A DNA stretch of 64,000 nucleotides. Origin: Bacteroidales bacterium (GTDB lineage Bacteria; Bacteroidota; Bacteroidia; Bacteroidales; VadinHA17). The position numbers were made by a program, and so were the translations under genes. The DNA is taken from positions 1 to 64,000 of the forward strand of contig JAJFVL010000035.1 of the NCBI GenBank assembly GCA_021371855.1, read 5' to 3'. The notes below the pieces were generated by a model that did no database searches, was not told the DNA's origin, and worked only from the letters and a program-made list of their open reading frames with translations. Positions 45,243 to 54,896 of the stretch are shown here, piece after piece (position 1 is the first letter of the stretch; every line of letters begins with the position of its first letter).

Positions 45243-45956
45243 ATGAAGACAAAGAGAGAAGAATCAATACTCGATATCATCTCAACATTTGAAGAGATGG
45301 CCGATATAATACTTGCCCAGCTTACACTTCTCGAAAAGCATATGGAAGGGCAAGAGGAGGATGAACGTGACCGGATCAGAAAAGAGATAATGGAAAATGA
45401 AAACAAAATTGATAAATATGAAGTCCTCATAAGTGACAAGTTTGTTAATTCCATTGTCCTTTATCAGCCTGTTGCGTCGGATATCCGTAAAATTATTGCA
45501 ATTTACAGGATGTCAATAAACCTCGAACGAATAGGCGATGTCATTCTCAATGTTCTCAATTCAGTTGAAAACATAAAGGACTCAGAAGAATATAAAGCCA
45601 TGTCAGAGGTAATTAACGGGATGCTTTTATCAGGAATTACAATGGTCGAAAAGTCTTTGCTCTCTTTTATTAACAACGATAGCGAGTATGCAATCTGGAC
45701 TATTAAAAATGATGAAATAGTTGATGAAATGAATCATAAGTTACTGATAAACAGCATATCAAAAGCAAACATCAGTAATAAAACCCGTGAAATGTTACTC
45801 AGTTACCTCGATCTGAAAAATATTATTACAAATATTGAAAGGATTGCTGATCATGCCACCAATATTGCCGAAGCATCAATTTATTCGCTTAAGGGTACAG
45901 ATATAAGACATTCCGGATTTAACTCAGTGACAATAGTGGATAACGGGAATAAATAA
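45243..45956 (+). CDS. phoU: phosphate-signalling protein PhoU
   Basis: 237 residues, two three-helix PhoU bundles. Each has an acidic metal-binding motif: YRMSINLERIGDVILNVL in the first and LDLKNIITNIERIADHATNIAEASIY in the second. PhoU links the Pst transporter to the PhoR kinase and keeps the regulon off when phosphate is plentiful. Here it is next to a PhoR-like kinase (12 bp downstream) instead of at the end of the pst operon, which lies convergent beyond phoR. Confidence 0.93.
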   Translation: MKTKREESILDIISTFEEMADIILAQLTLLEKHMEGQEEDERDRIRKEIMENENKIDKYEVLISDKFVNSIVLYQPVASDIRKIIAIYRMSINLERIGDVILNVLNSVENIKDSEEYKAMSEVINGMLLSGITMVEKSLLSFINNDSEYAIWTIKNDEIVDEMNHKLLINSISKANISNKTREMLLSYLDLKNIITNIERIADHATNIAEASIYSLKGTDIRHSGFNSVTIVDNGNK

Positions 45957-45968
45957 ATCTTTTCAGAA

Positions 45969-47729
45969 ATGATTACAAGAAACACCTTCAGGAACAATCT
46001 GTTCATATATTATTCATCAATATTTGTATTATTTACACTACTGATATTAACCTATTTCTATAAAAAAGAAAAGGATTTCAGGGTTTCAACATTGAATGAT
46101 GAACTATATAACATTACAAAAATTGTTGATAATTATGTAAAAGCCAACTCAATATATGAAAGTAACAGCTGGCCCATTACGGATTCAATAGTAAAGCTGT
46201 TACCGCATGATAATCTACGCATTACCATAGTAAGCCCTTCCGGAGATGTTTTATATGATAGTTCTATCAGGAATTTGAAGGGTATCGGGAATCATAAGAA
46301 CAGACCTGAGATAAGAGAATCGCTCTATTCGGATTTTGGCACTATTATAAGAAAATCCGGGACAACAGGTGATGAATACTATTATTATGCAAAATATTAC
46401 AGGAGGTACTACATAAGAGCAGCTGTAATTTACGATATAAAAATCATTGATTTTCTTACAGCAAAGAAATATTTTATTATTTATATATCTCTTTCATTCA
46501 TTGCAATATGGCTTATTCTGCTGGCAGTAACCAATAAATTCGGAAAGTCAATTACCAAACTCAAGGATTTTGCAGTACGTGTTTCAAATAATGAACCCTT
46601 GGAATCAGATTCACATTTTCCAAAAAATGAGCTTGGTATTATCGGAGAAGAGATTATAGGAATATATAATAAAATGCTTAAGACACAAAATGATCTGGCA
46701 AATGAAAAGGAGAAACTCTTTAGCCACCTTAATGCACTAAATGAAGGAATCGCATTTTTTTCGACAGACAAAACAAAGATCCTTACCAATAACCACTTCA
46801 TACAGTTCATGAACATGATCTCAGGTGAACTGACAATTTCCCCGACTAATTTTTTTAAGGTCAGAGAATTTCTTCCAGTCATCGAATTTGTTGAAAAACA
46901 ATCAGGTACTGAAATATCGTCATCAGAATTACCAAAGATAGAATATCAGATTGGAAAGAATGGCAAGTTCTTTAGAGTGCAATGCGTTGTTTTTCACGAT
47001 AATAGCTTTGAAGTAATACTTAGTGATGTTACAGTGGCTATAACCGATCAGATGATTAAGCAGGAGATGACATCAAACATTGCTCATGAGCTAAAAACTC
47101 CGGTTGCTTCAGTCAAAGGTTATATCGAGACACTCATAAATGAACCAGGCATGGCACAGGAGAAGCAAAAATATTTTCTTGAAAAGGCATTGGTTCAAAG
47201 CGACAGGCTCACCGGACTTATTAATGATATAGTTGTAATCAATAAAATAGAGGAGGTCAGCAATACTTTTTCAAAAGAGAAAATAAAAGTCAGGGAAATC
47301 ATCAATGAAGTAACCGAAAACTTCAAATCTGCCATTGAATCAAGGGGAATGAAATTAGAACTCAATGTTGATGAAAACTGTTATATCACATGCAACCGTT
47401 CCCTGACAACCTCTGTTTTTCAGAATCTGCTTGAAAATTCTGTCATCTACGCCGGGAACAACACAACTATTACCGTCTCATTATATAATCAGGATGAAAA
47501 ATTCTGCTATTTTTCATTCTCAGACAATGGAGTGGGCATTCCAGAAGAACATCTCGGAAGGGTTTTTGAACGCTTCTACCGGATAGATTCAGGAAGATCA
47601 AGAAAGAGCGGTGGAACAGGACTAGGCCTGGCTATTGTTAAAAATGCCATTTTGTTACATAAAGGAGATATCCAGGTAAGAACCAGAAAAGGTGGAGGAA
47701 TTGAATTTCTGTTCTCATTTCCTAAATAA
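45969..47729 (+). CDS. phoR: PhoR-like membrane sensor histidine kinase
   Basis: 586 residues. TM1 (~12-30), a ~135-residue periplasmic sensor region, TM2 (~168-188), HAMP (~190-240) and a PAS-like part precede the HisKA domain (phospho-acceptor His373 in [20 protein letters not shown]). The ATPase has an N-box around [14 protein letters not shown], a G1 box [13 protein letters not shown] and a G2 box [12 protein letters not shown]. The SVKGYIETL signature is typical of PhoR. Placement after phoU supports phosphate signalling. No PhoB-type regulator gene is next to it. It is convergent with pstB, with only 15 bp between stops. Confidence 0.85.
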   Translation: MITRNTFRNNLFIYYSSIFVLFTLLILTYFYKKEKDFRVSTLNDELYNITKIVDNYVKANSIYESNSWPITDSIVKLLPHDNLRITIVSPSGDVLYDSSIRNLKGIGNHKNRPEIRESLYSDFGTIIRKSGTTGDEYYYYAKYYRRYYIRAAVIYDIKIIDFLTAKKYFIIYISLSFIAIWLILLAVTNKFGKSITKLKDFAVRVSNNEPLESDSHFPKNELGIIGEEIIGIYNKMLKTQNDLANEKEKLFSHLNALNEGIAFFSTDKTKILTNNHFIQFMNMISGELTISPTNFFKVREFLPVIEFVEKQSGTEISSSELPKIEYQIGKNGKFFRVQCVVFHDNSFEVILSDVTVAITDQMIKQEMTSNIAHELKTPVASVKGYIETLINEPGMAQEKQKYFLEKALVQSDRLTGLINDIVVINKIEEVSNTFSKEKIKVREIINEVTENFKSAIESRGMKLELNVDENCYITCNRSLTTSVFQNLLENSVIYAGNNTTITVSLYNQDEKFCYFSFSDNGVGIPEEHLGRVFERFYRIDSGRSRKSGGTGLGLAIVKNAILLHKGDIQVRTRKGGGIEFLFSFPK

Positions 47730-47744
47730 AGATTCAATTGCGCA

Positions 47745-48503
47745 TTATCCAAAACGTCCTGAAATATAATCTTCTGTCTGTTTTTTAGATGGATTGGAAA
47801 AGATTTTTTCAGTTGTATTCATCTCCACAAGATCACCCATATAAAAGAAAGCTGTATAATCGCTTGTACGTGCAGCCTGCTGCATGTTATGGGTTACAAT
47901 AATAATTGTATACTGCGTCTTAAGTTCATGAATCAATTCTTCAATCTTTGAAGTGGAAATAGGATCAAGTGCACTTGCCGGTTCATCCATCAGTATTATG
48001 TCGGGGTTGACAGCCAATGTGCGGGCAATACAGATTCGCTGTTGTTGTCCTCCAGAAAGGCTTAATGCCGAATTAAACAACCTGTCTTTTACTTCATCCC
48101 AGATTGCTGCCTGTCTTAATGAGACTTCAACTATTTCGTCAAGCTTGCTTTTCTGATTTATGCCATTGATCCTCGGACCAAATGCTATATTTTCATAAAT
48201 AGATTTTGCAAAAGGATTCGATTTCTGAAAGATCATTCCAACTTTTTTTCTCAGATTAACCACATCGATATTCTTATCATAAATATTAATATTATCGATA
48301 AGCACTTCTCCTTCAATAGTAACATTATCAATCAGATCGTTCATTCGGTTAAGAGTCCTGAGAAAAGTCGATTTACCACATCCCGACGGACCAATAAACG
48401 CAGTTACCTGCTTTTCCGGGATATTCATTGAGATGTTTTTCAAGGCAGGATTTGTGCCGTATCGAAGTGATAAATCATTGACTTTTACTTTAATATCGTT
48501 CAT
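47745..48503 (-). CDS. pstB: phosphate ABC transporter ATP-binding protein PstB
   Basis: 252 residues. Walker [10 protein letters not shown], signature [15 protein letters not shown], Walker [14 protein letters not shown] and the H-loop VTHNMQQA are all intact. The [12 protein letters not shown] segment after Walker A is specific to PstB. Last gene of the minus-strand porin-pstSCAB operon, 10 bp after pstA. Confidence 0.96.
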   Translation of the reverse strand: MNDIKVKVNDLSLRYGTNPALKNISMNIPEKQVTAFIGPSGCGKSTFLRTLNRMNDLIDNVTIEGEVLIDNINIYDKNIDVVNLRKKVGMIFQKSNPFAKSIYENIAFGPRINGINQKSKLDEIVEVSLRQAAIWDEVKDRLFNSALSLSGGQQQRICIARTLAVNPDIILMDEPASALDPISTSKIEELIHELKTQYTIIIVTHNMQQAARTSDYTAFFYMGDLVEMNTTEKIFSNPSKKQTEDYISGRFG

Positions 48504-48513
48504 GAGAATTGAA

Positions 48514-49413
48514 TTATTTTTCTTTTTTTCTGATTTTATATCTTAATACAACCGCTATTGCATTCAGGGAAAATGTAAGGAGCAAAAGCACGAGTGTTGT
48601 AGCAAACTGTATTGGCAGTGTTGCATCAACATCTGATGACTGAGTCGACATTATATAAATATGATAACCGAGCGACATGAACTGGTCGCTTAGTGAATGA
48701 GGAAGATCAGACAGAAAGTATGCAGCTCCCGTAAAAAGAATAGGTGCAACCTCCCCTGCTCCTCTGCTTACAGCAAGAATTGTTCCGGTGAGAATCCCCG
48801 AAACAGAGCCCGGTATAACAATCTTTTTTATCGTCTGCCACTTAGTAGCTCCAAGAGCCAGACTAGCTTCACGCATCTCTCTTGGTATTGTACGTATTGC
48901 CTCCTCCACAGCTACAATAACTACAGGCAGAGTTAAAAGTGCCATAGTTAAACTTGCCCAGAGAATATTAGGTTGGCCCCATTTTAATTCTCCTCCGTTT
49001 AAAAGGCCATCTATATTCTTGCCTACAAAACCGATAAAGAAGCCGAGACCAAATAGCCCGAAAATTATTGATGGTACAACTGCAAGTGTTTTCACTGCAA
49101 ACCGGATTGTTTTAGCAAACCATGATTTTTCATTTGCGTATTCAGCAAGATAAATAGCGGTGATCACTCCAAAAGGAACAGCTGCAACAGCCATTATTAT
49201 TGTCATAACAGCTGTACCGATAATCGCAGGAAAAATCCCTCCTTTTGTCATGCCATCCCTGGGAAATTCAGATAAAAAAGCCCAGTTAAGGTTTGGCCAT
49301 CCTCCTGCGATTGTTACTGCAAGGATTGAAACAATAATAAATATTATCAGCAGAACTGAGACTCCTGTTAAACTTTCGACTATTGTATCCTTCAAATTTC
49401 TATTCATCATCAT
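48514..49413 (-). CDS. pstA: phosphate ABC transporter permease PstA
   Basis: 299 residues with six membrane segments. The ABC-permease coupling loop reads [40 protein letters not shown]. The [20 protein letters not shown] stretch is typical of PstA. Tandem ATGs at the start leave one to two codons undecided. It starts 5 bp after pstC ends. Confidence 0.95.
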   Translation of the reverse strand: MMMNRNLKDTIVESLTGVSVLLIIFIIVSILAVTIAGGWPNLNWAFLSEFPRDGMTKGGIFPAIIGTAVMTIIMAVAAVPFGVITAIYLAEYANEKSWFAKTIRFAVKTLAVVPSIIFGLFGLGFFIGFVGKNIDGLLNGGELKWGQPNILWASLTMALLTLPVVIVAVEEAIRTIPREMREASLALGATKWQTIKKIVIPGSVSGILTGTILAVSRGAGEVAPILFTGAAYFLSDLPHSLSDQFMSLGYHIYIMSTQSSDVDATLPIQFATTLVLLLLTFSLNAIAVVLRYKIRKKEK

Positions 49414-49418
49414 TAGAA

Positions 49419-50510
49419 TTATTTCTTAGCCTGATAATGTCTTATAATCCTGTTTTTAAAATAGAATTCAGCTAATGCATTCATGGCAAATGTGAAGATA
49501 AACAGCAATGAACCTATAAAAAAAAGTACACTATAATGGGTATCTCCAAAAACTACCTCGGCCATTTCTGCACCAATAGTTGCTGATAATGTTCTAACTG
49601 AATCGAAGGGATTAATTGAAACCATTGCCGCATTTCCAGTTGCCATAAGAGCTATCATTGTTTCTCCGAAAATTCTGCCAATACCCAATACCACCGCAGC
49701 AAATATGCCAGGCACAGCTGCTGGTAAAACAACAAAAAACGCTGTCTGCCGTCTGCTTGCCCCTAATCCAAGACTGGCTTCTGTATAAGTCCTGGGTACG
49801 GAAGTTAATGCATCTTCTGTAAGGGTGTAAATAATAGGGATTGCCGCAAGGCCCATGGCAATTCCTCCAACGAATGAATTTAACCGGCTGGCATAACCGA
49901 AGATATTCTGAAAGACTGTAGCAAGAACCATCAAGGCAAAAAAACCGATGACTACGGAAGGGAATCCGGCAAGAAGTTCAATAACAGGTTTAACTATCTC
50001 TCTTACTCTGGGCTTTGCAAACACTGATGTGTATATGGCAGCCAGAATTGAAATCGGAGCAGCAAATAACAATGCAATAAGAGTTACTTTAAGGGTGCCA
50101 AGGAATAACGGTAACAAGCCATAACGTGGATTATCCGATACCGGCATCCATGTTTTTGAGAGAAGCGTTGAAGAGGGTTTTGCTCCGGGAGCCTCATTGT
50201 TATTGGAATTATCAAGCTGGTTGTCTTTTATTTTAACATTTGTGTTTTCGGTTTCTGTACCACCGTAACTTTCCTGCACCAGCAATTCAGATGTTACTGC
50301 TTCAGTTTTATCCATTTTGAAAATAGGGAAAGCTTCGCGAAAAACAAAAATAAAGATCAGAATGACTATTGCAATCGAAAGAAAGGCTACAGCTTTTATT
50401 ACCTTTTCTGCAAACCAGTCAGAAAAACGGAATTTCTTCTTATTAAAAGTGACTATTCCTTTTACCGGACTTTGCATCTTACTCTTGATCCTGATCAAAT
50501 CTTTAATCAT
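49419..50510 (-). CDS. pstC: phosphate ABC transporter permease PstC with a long periplasmic loop
   Basis: 363 residues, compared with roughly 300 in many PstC proteins. The permease motif TEDALTSVPRTYTEASLGLGASRRQTAFFVVLPAAVPGIF and the IGRIFGETMIALMATGNA segment are normal. The extra length is a hydrophilic, Asn/Glu/Thr-rich stretch (~75-135) between TM1 and TM2, ending KTWMPVSDNPRYGLLPL; longer loops ending in a W-x-P-x-S-x-x-P-x-Y/F-G-x-x-P motif occur in other Bacteroidota PstC. Second permease of the pst operon. Confidence 0.94.
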   Translation of the reverse strand: MIKDLIRIKSKMQSPVKGIVTFNKKKFRFSDWFAEKVIKAVAFLSIAIVILIFIFVFREAFPIFKMDKTEAVTSELLVQESYGGTETENTNVKIKDNQLDNSNNNEAPGAKPSSTLLSKTWMPVSDNPRYGLLPLFLGTLKVTLIALLFAAPISILAAIYTSVFAKPRVREIVKPVIELLAGFPSVVIGFFALMVLATVFQNIFGYASRLNSFVGGIAMGLAAIPIIYTLTEDALTSVPRTYTEASLGLGASRRQTAFFVVLPAAVPGIFAAVVLGIGRIFGETMIALMATGNAAMVSINPFDSVRTLSATIGAEMAEVVFGDTHYSVLFFIGSLLFIFTFAMNALAEFYFKNRIIRHYQAKK

Positions 50511-50594
50511 ACTTTTTATTCTTTATTAAATGCCAAACTTGTCAGTGATATTCTGACAAGTCGACCATCAACATAACAATACTTTTTTAAAATT

Positions 50595-51425
50595 TTATTT
50601 GTAAGGGAAGTATCCCACTTCTATAACAATCATCTGCCCTTCCTTACTTAGTATCCAGTCAATATACTTTTTAGTCTCGCCAGTCGGTCTGTTTCTAAGA
50701 TACATATACAGATAACGGGTGATAGGATATTCACCTTTCCCTATTGTTTCTTCAGTCGGAAGATATGCAGTGCTTTTAGAGTCTTTTTTTACCTTAGCAT
50801 GTTTCACACCTACCGCATAGGCTGCTCCACCATAACCAATACCGTTCACATCTTTTTTTACAGCATTCACAACTGCTGCCGTACCTGGTAAAGACTGTAC
50901 GTTTGTCGCATAATCGGCTTTAACAACTTCATCATGAAAATATACATACGTTCCCGAGCTGTTTTCACGGCCGTAAAGTCTGATTTCAGCATCGTTCCCT
51001 CCAAGTTCTTTCCAGTTCTTTATCTTTCCTGAGTAAATATCACTTAACTGTTTAATTGAAAGCTCCTGAACCTTGTTGGCCTCATTAAGAAAAATTGTAA
51101 TTCCGTCTTTTGCACAAGGAATCTGAACGCCCAGAGTATTATAACGTGCCTTAAGCTTTTCTATTTCTGTTTGTTTCATTGGACGGCTTGCATTTGCTAT
51201 GTCAGTCGTTCCATTGATCAGAGCTGTAATACCGACTCCTGAGCCTCCGCCGGTAACCTGAATTGATGCTGAAGGATTGCTTTTCATATAAAGTTCAGCC
51301 CATTTCTGAGCAAGAATAACCATTGTATCTGAACCTTTTACGGTAATTTTTGCCTGTGAAAATACTGATGTCGTTGCCATAATGACCATTATCAGCATTA
51401 TCGGGAAAATTTTGTTCGTTTTCAT
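50595..51425 (-). CDS. pstS: phosphate-binding protein PstS
   Basis: 276 residues with a signal peptide (~1-23, SVFSQA). Phosphate-binding loops are present: VKGSDTMVILAQKWAE at the start, GGGSGVGITALINGTTDIANASRPM, and YGRENSSGTYVYFHDEV. A short PstS of the type common in Bacteroidota. It lies 55 bp after the porin-like gene and 84 bp before pstC, so one transcript likely covers all five genes. Confidence 0.95.
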   Translation of the reverse strand: MKTNKIFPIMLIMVIMATTSVFSQAKITVKGSDTMVILAQKWAELYMKSNPSASIQVTGGGSGVGITALINGTTDIANASRPMKQTEIEKLKARYNTLGVQIPCAKDGITIFLNEANKVQELSIKQLSDIYSGKIKNWKELGGNDAEIRLYGRENSSGTYVYFHDEVVKADYATNVQSLPGTAAVVNAVKKDVNGIGYGGAAYAVGVKHAKVKKDSKSTAYLPTEETIGKGEYPITRYLYMYLRNRPTGETKKYIDWILSKEGQMIVIEVGYFPYK

Positions 51426-51480
51426 TTTGTTATAATTTTAGTTTGTAGAAAAATTCATTAAATATTAAGCCTCATTATTA

Positions 51481-52704
51481 TCAGAATTTTGCCTGAATTC
51501 TTACTCCAAGAGTATTGTCCTTCAACTGAGCCGGGTATGAAGCATTGATTTCATTCTTTGGCATTTCGTAGTTCAGAGAAATTCTTATGTTGTCATTCAG
51601 ATAATGTTGCCATGCAAGCGTCCATGTCTTGTAGTAGATATCTTTTGAAGCAGCATCGCCCGATAGTTTAGTATTTGGATCATAATAATCATACTTCGCA
51701 ACAAACTGATTTTTTGATCCGATATTCTTAATGAAATAGATATAATAACCTGCGAAATTTTTGTACTTATTAGGGTCTGCCAGCATTGCTGTCCGTATTG
51801 CTGTGCTGGCAATAGTACTTGGAGTTGAATTCACGCCAGCCATATATTCCCCTTTAATTGCCATACCGCCAAGGAAATCGGCAAATATCTGTATTTCACC
51901 ACCTGCCCAGTTTTTATCAAGGTAACTCCATACTTTAATACTATCAGCAGTTCCATCGCTATTCTTTATATATGGGTTAGTTTTTGCCAGGTTTCCTCCT
52001 AAGTAACCATTTGCTCCAAGGTCAATTCCTACACCAGACCCGGGAAGTTTGATTGAATATACTATACGTCCCATAAGGTCTTTCTTCGAATCGATATCTT
52101 TTGCCTGTGCTCCTGTGAAGTTGCCGTTCATTGCCATCAGCTGAACTTTCAATGGTATGTTAACTCCGATGTACTCAAGTTTCAGACCGATCTCCCTTTC
52201 TCCCGGATATATAGCCCTGATAACTCTTGAACGTTCCAGAACTTCTCTTTGACTTGAAGAATATTCTACTTCATAATCAGGTCTGTTAAACTGGCCTGCC
52301 CATAATGTCAGATTCTTAAGCTTTGGAATATTCACAACAGCGTAAGCATCTTTTAATGCAAGGTTTCCTGTGCTGAAATCAGGCTGTAATACAAATTTAA
52401 CTCCATCCAAAGCCTCATACGTAAACTTCACTCTTGCCCGTCTTATATAATAAGTATTGGAATACCCATTTGATTTTTCAAGATCTTTGCCATAAGTCTC
52501 CCACTGTGCCTGAATATAACCTGATACTTTAATTTTATTCAGTTTCCCCAGGTCAGCTTCATTGACCAATACCCTCTCATCAAGGGCGTTTAGTTTGCCT
52601 TCATGCTTTTCCACTACATCATTCAGAGAATCGATCTCCTGTGTTTGAGAGTATCCGTAAATTGATACCGCTGTAAAAATTGTAATTGCTAAAAGTTTCT
52701 TCAT
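51481..52704 (-). CDS. OprO/OprP-type phosphate-selective outer-membrane porin
   Basis: 407 residues from the ATG at 52704; a TTG 13 codons upstream is rejected because the ATG starts a clean signal peptide (KKLLAITIFTAVSIYGYSQ). A short coiled-coil (~22-55, heptad-like EIDSLNDVVEKHEGKLNALDERV) precedes a 16-strand barrel that ends NTLGVRIQAKF with a terminal Phe. Motifs such as ARVKFTYEALDGVKFVLQPDFSTG are typical of the porin_O_P family. First gene of the pst operon and preceded by two tandem Pho-box candidates, so it is the outer-membrane route for phosphate. Confidence 0.88.
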   Translation of the reverse strand: MKKLLAITIFTAVSIYGYSQTQEIDSLNDVVEKHEGKLNALDERVLVNEADLGKLNKIKVSGYIQAQWETYGKDLEKSNGYSNTYYIRRARVKFTYEALDGVKFVLQPDFSTGNLALKDAYAVVNIPKLKNLTLWAGQFNRPDYEVEYSSSQREVLERSRVIRAIYPGEREIGLKLEYIGVNIPLKVQLMAMNGNFTGAQAKDIDSKKDLMGRIVYSIKLPGSGVGIDLGANGYLGGNLAKTNPYIKNSDGTADSIKVWSYLDKNWAGGEIQIFADFLGGMAIKGEYMAGVNSTPSTIASTAIRTAMLADPNKYKNFAGYYIYFIKNIGSKNQFVAKYDYYDPNTKLSGDAASKDIYYKTWTLAWQHYLNDNIRISLNYEMPKNEINASYPAQLKDNTLGVRIQAKF

Positions 52705-52753
52705 TTGTTTTACGTTAAGTTTTACATGATTTTCATGATACAAAAATCAGGTA

Positions 52754-52797
52754 TCATTGTTACAAGCCGGTTGCATAGAGATTAAGTATTTGTTACA
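52754..52797 (-). promoter_or_regulatory. tandem Pho boxes upstream of the porin-pst operon
   Basis: Read on the minus strand from 52797, four 7-bp half-sites follow at exactly 11-bp steps: TGTAACA (52797), CTTAATC (52786), TGCAACC (52775), TGTAACA (52764), each with a 4-bp spacer. This is the geometry of two adjacent Pho boxes. A 7-bp inverted repeat ATGATAC/GTATCAT (52735-52757) follows in the leader. Confidence 0.65.
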
Positions 52798-52821
52798 AAT
52801 GAAGCAGGCAGGTGCATTCAC

Positions 52822-52864
52822 AAAAAAAAGTCATAATTATCCACAAACTTTGGATAACTATGAC
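52822..52864 (-). terminator. rho-independent terminator of the cysteine-rich gene
   Basis: On the minus strand GTCATAGTTATCC (52864-52852) pairs with GGATAATTATGAC (52842-52830), 12 of 13, and is followed by eight Ts (52829-52822). It separates the cysteine-rich gene from the porin-pst operon. Confidence 0.8.
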
Positions 52865-52911
52865 CTTAAATAAAAAATCAGCCCTGAAAATATCTTCAGG
52901 AATCTTTAAAT

Positions 52912-53277
52912 CTATTTTTCAGTAGAGCTTTTGCATGCAGCAGGGTCACATTTCTTCATTTCACATGTAGCATCTGAACATTTTGCCTGATCACATTTTT
53001 TCATCTCACATTTAGTATCTGAACATTCTGACTGGCATTTTGCACGATCGCAGCCCATTTCTTTGCATCTGGCCTTTTCACAACATGCTTTAGCTTCGGA
53101 TGTTTTGGTTTCGGCCATCATCCCACATGAAGCAGTGGAGGGACATTTCCCGCAACTCTTGGATATTTCTGTCGAGACCTTCTTATCTTCTTTCGGACCA
53201 TTCTGTGCATTTACAAACAGAATTATAACCAAAACCGCTAAAACTAATCCGGACAATCCAATGATAATTTTTTTCAT
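52912..53277 (-). CDS. membrane-anchored or exported cysteine-every-fifth-residue protein
   Basis: 121 residues. One hydrophobic segment (~4-24, signal or anchor) is followed by a 40-residue linker with SCGKC and then a tail (~65-117) in which 11 cysteines lie five residues apart, with one step of four (C-x4 units such as CEKAR, CKEMG, CDRAK, CEMKK). CEMKKC occurs twice, so part of the array is duplicated. There are 15 cysteines in total, many next to Lys or Asp. I recognise no named family. A metal-binding or redox-buffering role outside the cytoplasm is likely by composition. A single gene with its own terminator. Confidence 0.75.
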   Translation of the reverse strand: MKKIIIGLSGLVLAVLVIILFVNAQNGPKEDKKVSTEISKSCGKCPSTASCGMMAETKTSEAKACCEKARCKEMGCDRAKCQSECSDTKCEMKKCDQAKCSDATCEMKKCDPAACKSSTEK

Positions 53278-53329
53278 ATCGCTTCAGTTATTAAATTATA
53301 TGAGTATCGGCAATCAAGCACATAAATAC

Positions 53330-53379
53330 ATTGATTTTATTCGTTACCCCCTGCCCTAAAGGGTGCGAATAAAATCAAT
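53330..53379. repeat. REP-like palindrome with nested CCCTAAAGGG
   Basis: ATTGATTTTATTCG (53330-53343) and CGAATAAAATCAAT (53366-53379) are a perfect 14-bp inverted repeat. The loop contains CCCT-AAA-GGG, and a second palindrome CCCTATAGGG (53384-53393) framed by CAATTG copies follows directly. In the 236-bp gap between the cysteine-rich gene and the MFS gene. Confidence 0.65.
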
Positions 53380-53513
53380 TGCTCCCTATAGGGTTGTGAT
53401 AAACAATTGATTTATTGCAAAAGCGGATATTGTATTCATGATAGCTGATAGTCATATTAAATTATTCATTAATAGTAAAAATAATAAAACCTAATTTAAA
53501 TAATCTACATTTT

Positions 53514-54896
53514 TTACTTTTTGATATTTGGCATTTGTAGTCCATAGCCTTTCTTTTTGTCTTCAGCCTTCAGAAGCAGCGCAAAAATAAGGGCAAGAAG
53601 TCCAAAGCCTGTAAAAATCATCATTGGAACAGTGTAGTTGTAGCTTGAAACTGCCACACCATCGACCAGGTGTGTACCTGAGATGCAATACTTGTTCAAT
53701 ACCCAGCCAATAAGGGCAGGAACACCCATCAGTCCCCAGTTCTGAACCCAGAATATCATTGCATATGCAGTGCCAAGCTGTTTCTCGGGAATGATCTTAG
53801 GAACTGAAGGCCACATTGCTGAAGGGACAAGAGAAAAACCAATTCCAAGAACAATAATAAGGAATATAGCAACAGGTGTCTGGTTCAGGAATGGAATAGA
53901 GAATAAAGCATGAACAATAATGAGCAGGACTGATCCTAAGATCATAATATCAGCACCTCTGCCTTTACGGTCATATAAGTTACCGAATAAGGGTGTCAAA
54001 AGAATTGTTCCAAATGGCAACAGCGCAGGTATTGTCCCTGCAAGTTTGGGATCCACCCCAAATTTATTAACCATCAGATCGGATGCATATTTTAAAAATG
54101 GGAATACGGATGAATAAAACAGCACACAAAGAATAGCAATATACCACCATCCTTTATTGGTAACAATATTCAGAATATCTGAGAATCGGAAAGACTCTTC
54201 TTCTTCGAGGTTCCCGTTCCTGTCAGCTTCTGCAGCGACAGATTTATCAAGCTTCTTATCCATGAATGTATAGATAAAGAAAGAGATCATACCAATGCAC
54301 AACATTATAAGGCAGACAAGAATCGGGGCAGAAACTTTACCGAAAGCTTCTGCAATTGGAACAGAAGTTGCCAGAGCTAATGCAGTGCCCATTCTGGCTG
54401 TTGCCATTTCAAGGCCCATGGCAAGAGCCATCTCCTTACCTTTAAACCATTTCACTATTATTTTTGAAACAGTGATGCCTGCGACTTCTACTCCCACCCC
54501 AAAAATAGCAAAACCGAGTGACGCAATAACAACCTGCCCTTTCATTCCAATTATCTGTACTGTATCCAGTGAATGAGTTGATATAGCCCAATATTTAATA
54601 GCAGTACCAACGACCATTATTATAGTTGCCATTTTACCTGTAAAGCGTACCCCCATTTTGTCGAGAATTATCCCGCCAAAAATCAGCATCAGAAGGAAAA
54701 CGTTAAACCAACCATACGCGCTGGTAAAAATCCCATATTCGGCACTATTCCAAAGTAATTCCTTTTCGAGCATAGGCTTTAGTGGAGCCATAATATCAGT
54801 TAGATAATAACCGCATAACATAGTAAAAGCTACCATAGCCAAAGCAGCCCAACGTGCAACCTTAGAGTCGCGAAGTGTATTTGTAATCGTTTCCAT
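53514..54896 (-). CDS. major facilitator superfamily transporter (MFSD1-like)
   Basis: 460 residues, twelve membrane segments. The first-half MFS loop reads GGIILDKMGVRFTGKMA and the second NLYDRKGRGADIMILGS. The start (RWAALAMVAFTMLCGYYLTDIMAPL) and AEYGIFTSAYGWFNVFLLMLIFGG resemble the MFSD1/nitrate-sugar-like MFS group found widely in Bacteroidota, some of which carry dipeptides. A ~30-residue acidic loop (~230-255) separates the halves. The substrate cannot be read from the sequence. No close partner gene. Confidence 0.85.
   Translation of the reverse strand: METITNTLRDSKVARWAALAMVAFTMLCGYYLTDIMAPLKPMLEKELLWNSAEYGIFTSAYGWFNVFLLMLIFGGIILDKMGVRFTGKMATIIMVVGTAIKYWAISTHSLDTVQIIGMKGQVVIASLGFAIFGVGVEVAGITVSKIIVKWFKGKEMALAMGLEMATARMGTALALATSVPIAEAFGKVSAPILVCLIMLCIGMISFFIYTFMDKKLDKSVAAEADRNGNLEEEESFRFSDILNIVTNKGWWYIAILCVLFYSSVFPFLKYASDLMVNKFGVDPKLAGTIPALLPFGTILLTPLFGNLYDRKGRGADIMILGSVLLIIVHALFSIPFLNQTPVAIFLIIVLGIGFSLVPSAMWPSVPKIIPEKQLGTAYAMIFWVQNWGLMGVPALIGWVLNKYCISGTHLVDGVAVSSYNYTVPMMIFTGFGLLALIFALLLKAEDKKKGYGLQMPNIKK

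Noticed and set aside
47730..47744. Possible terminator between phoR and pstB
   Set aside because: The 15-bp gap has no inverted repeat; read-through or termination inside the genes is more likely.
48788..49153. 121-codon plus-strand frame inside pstA
   Set aside because: Antisense shadow of a conserved gene; the composition follows the codon pattern of pstA on the other strand.
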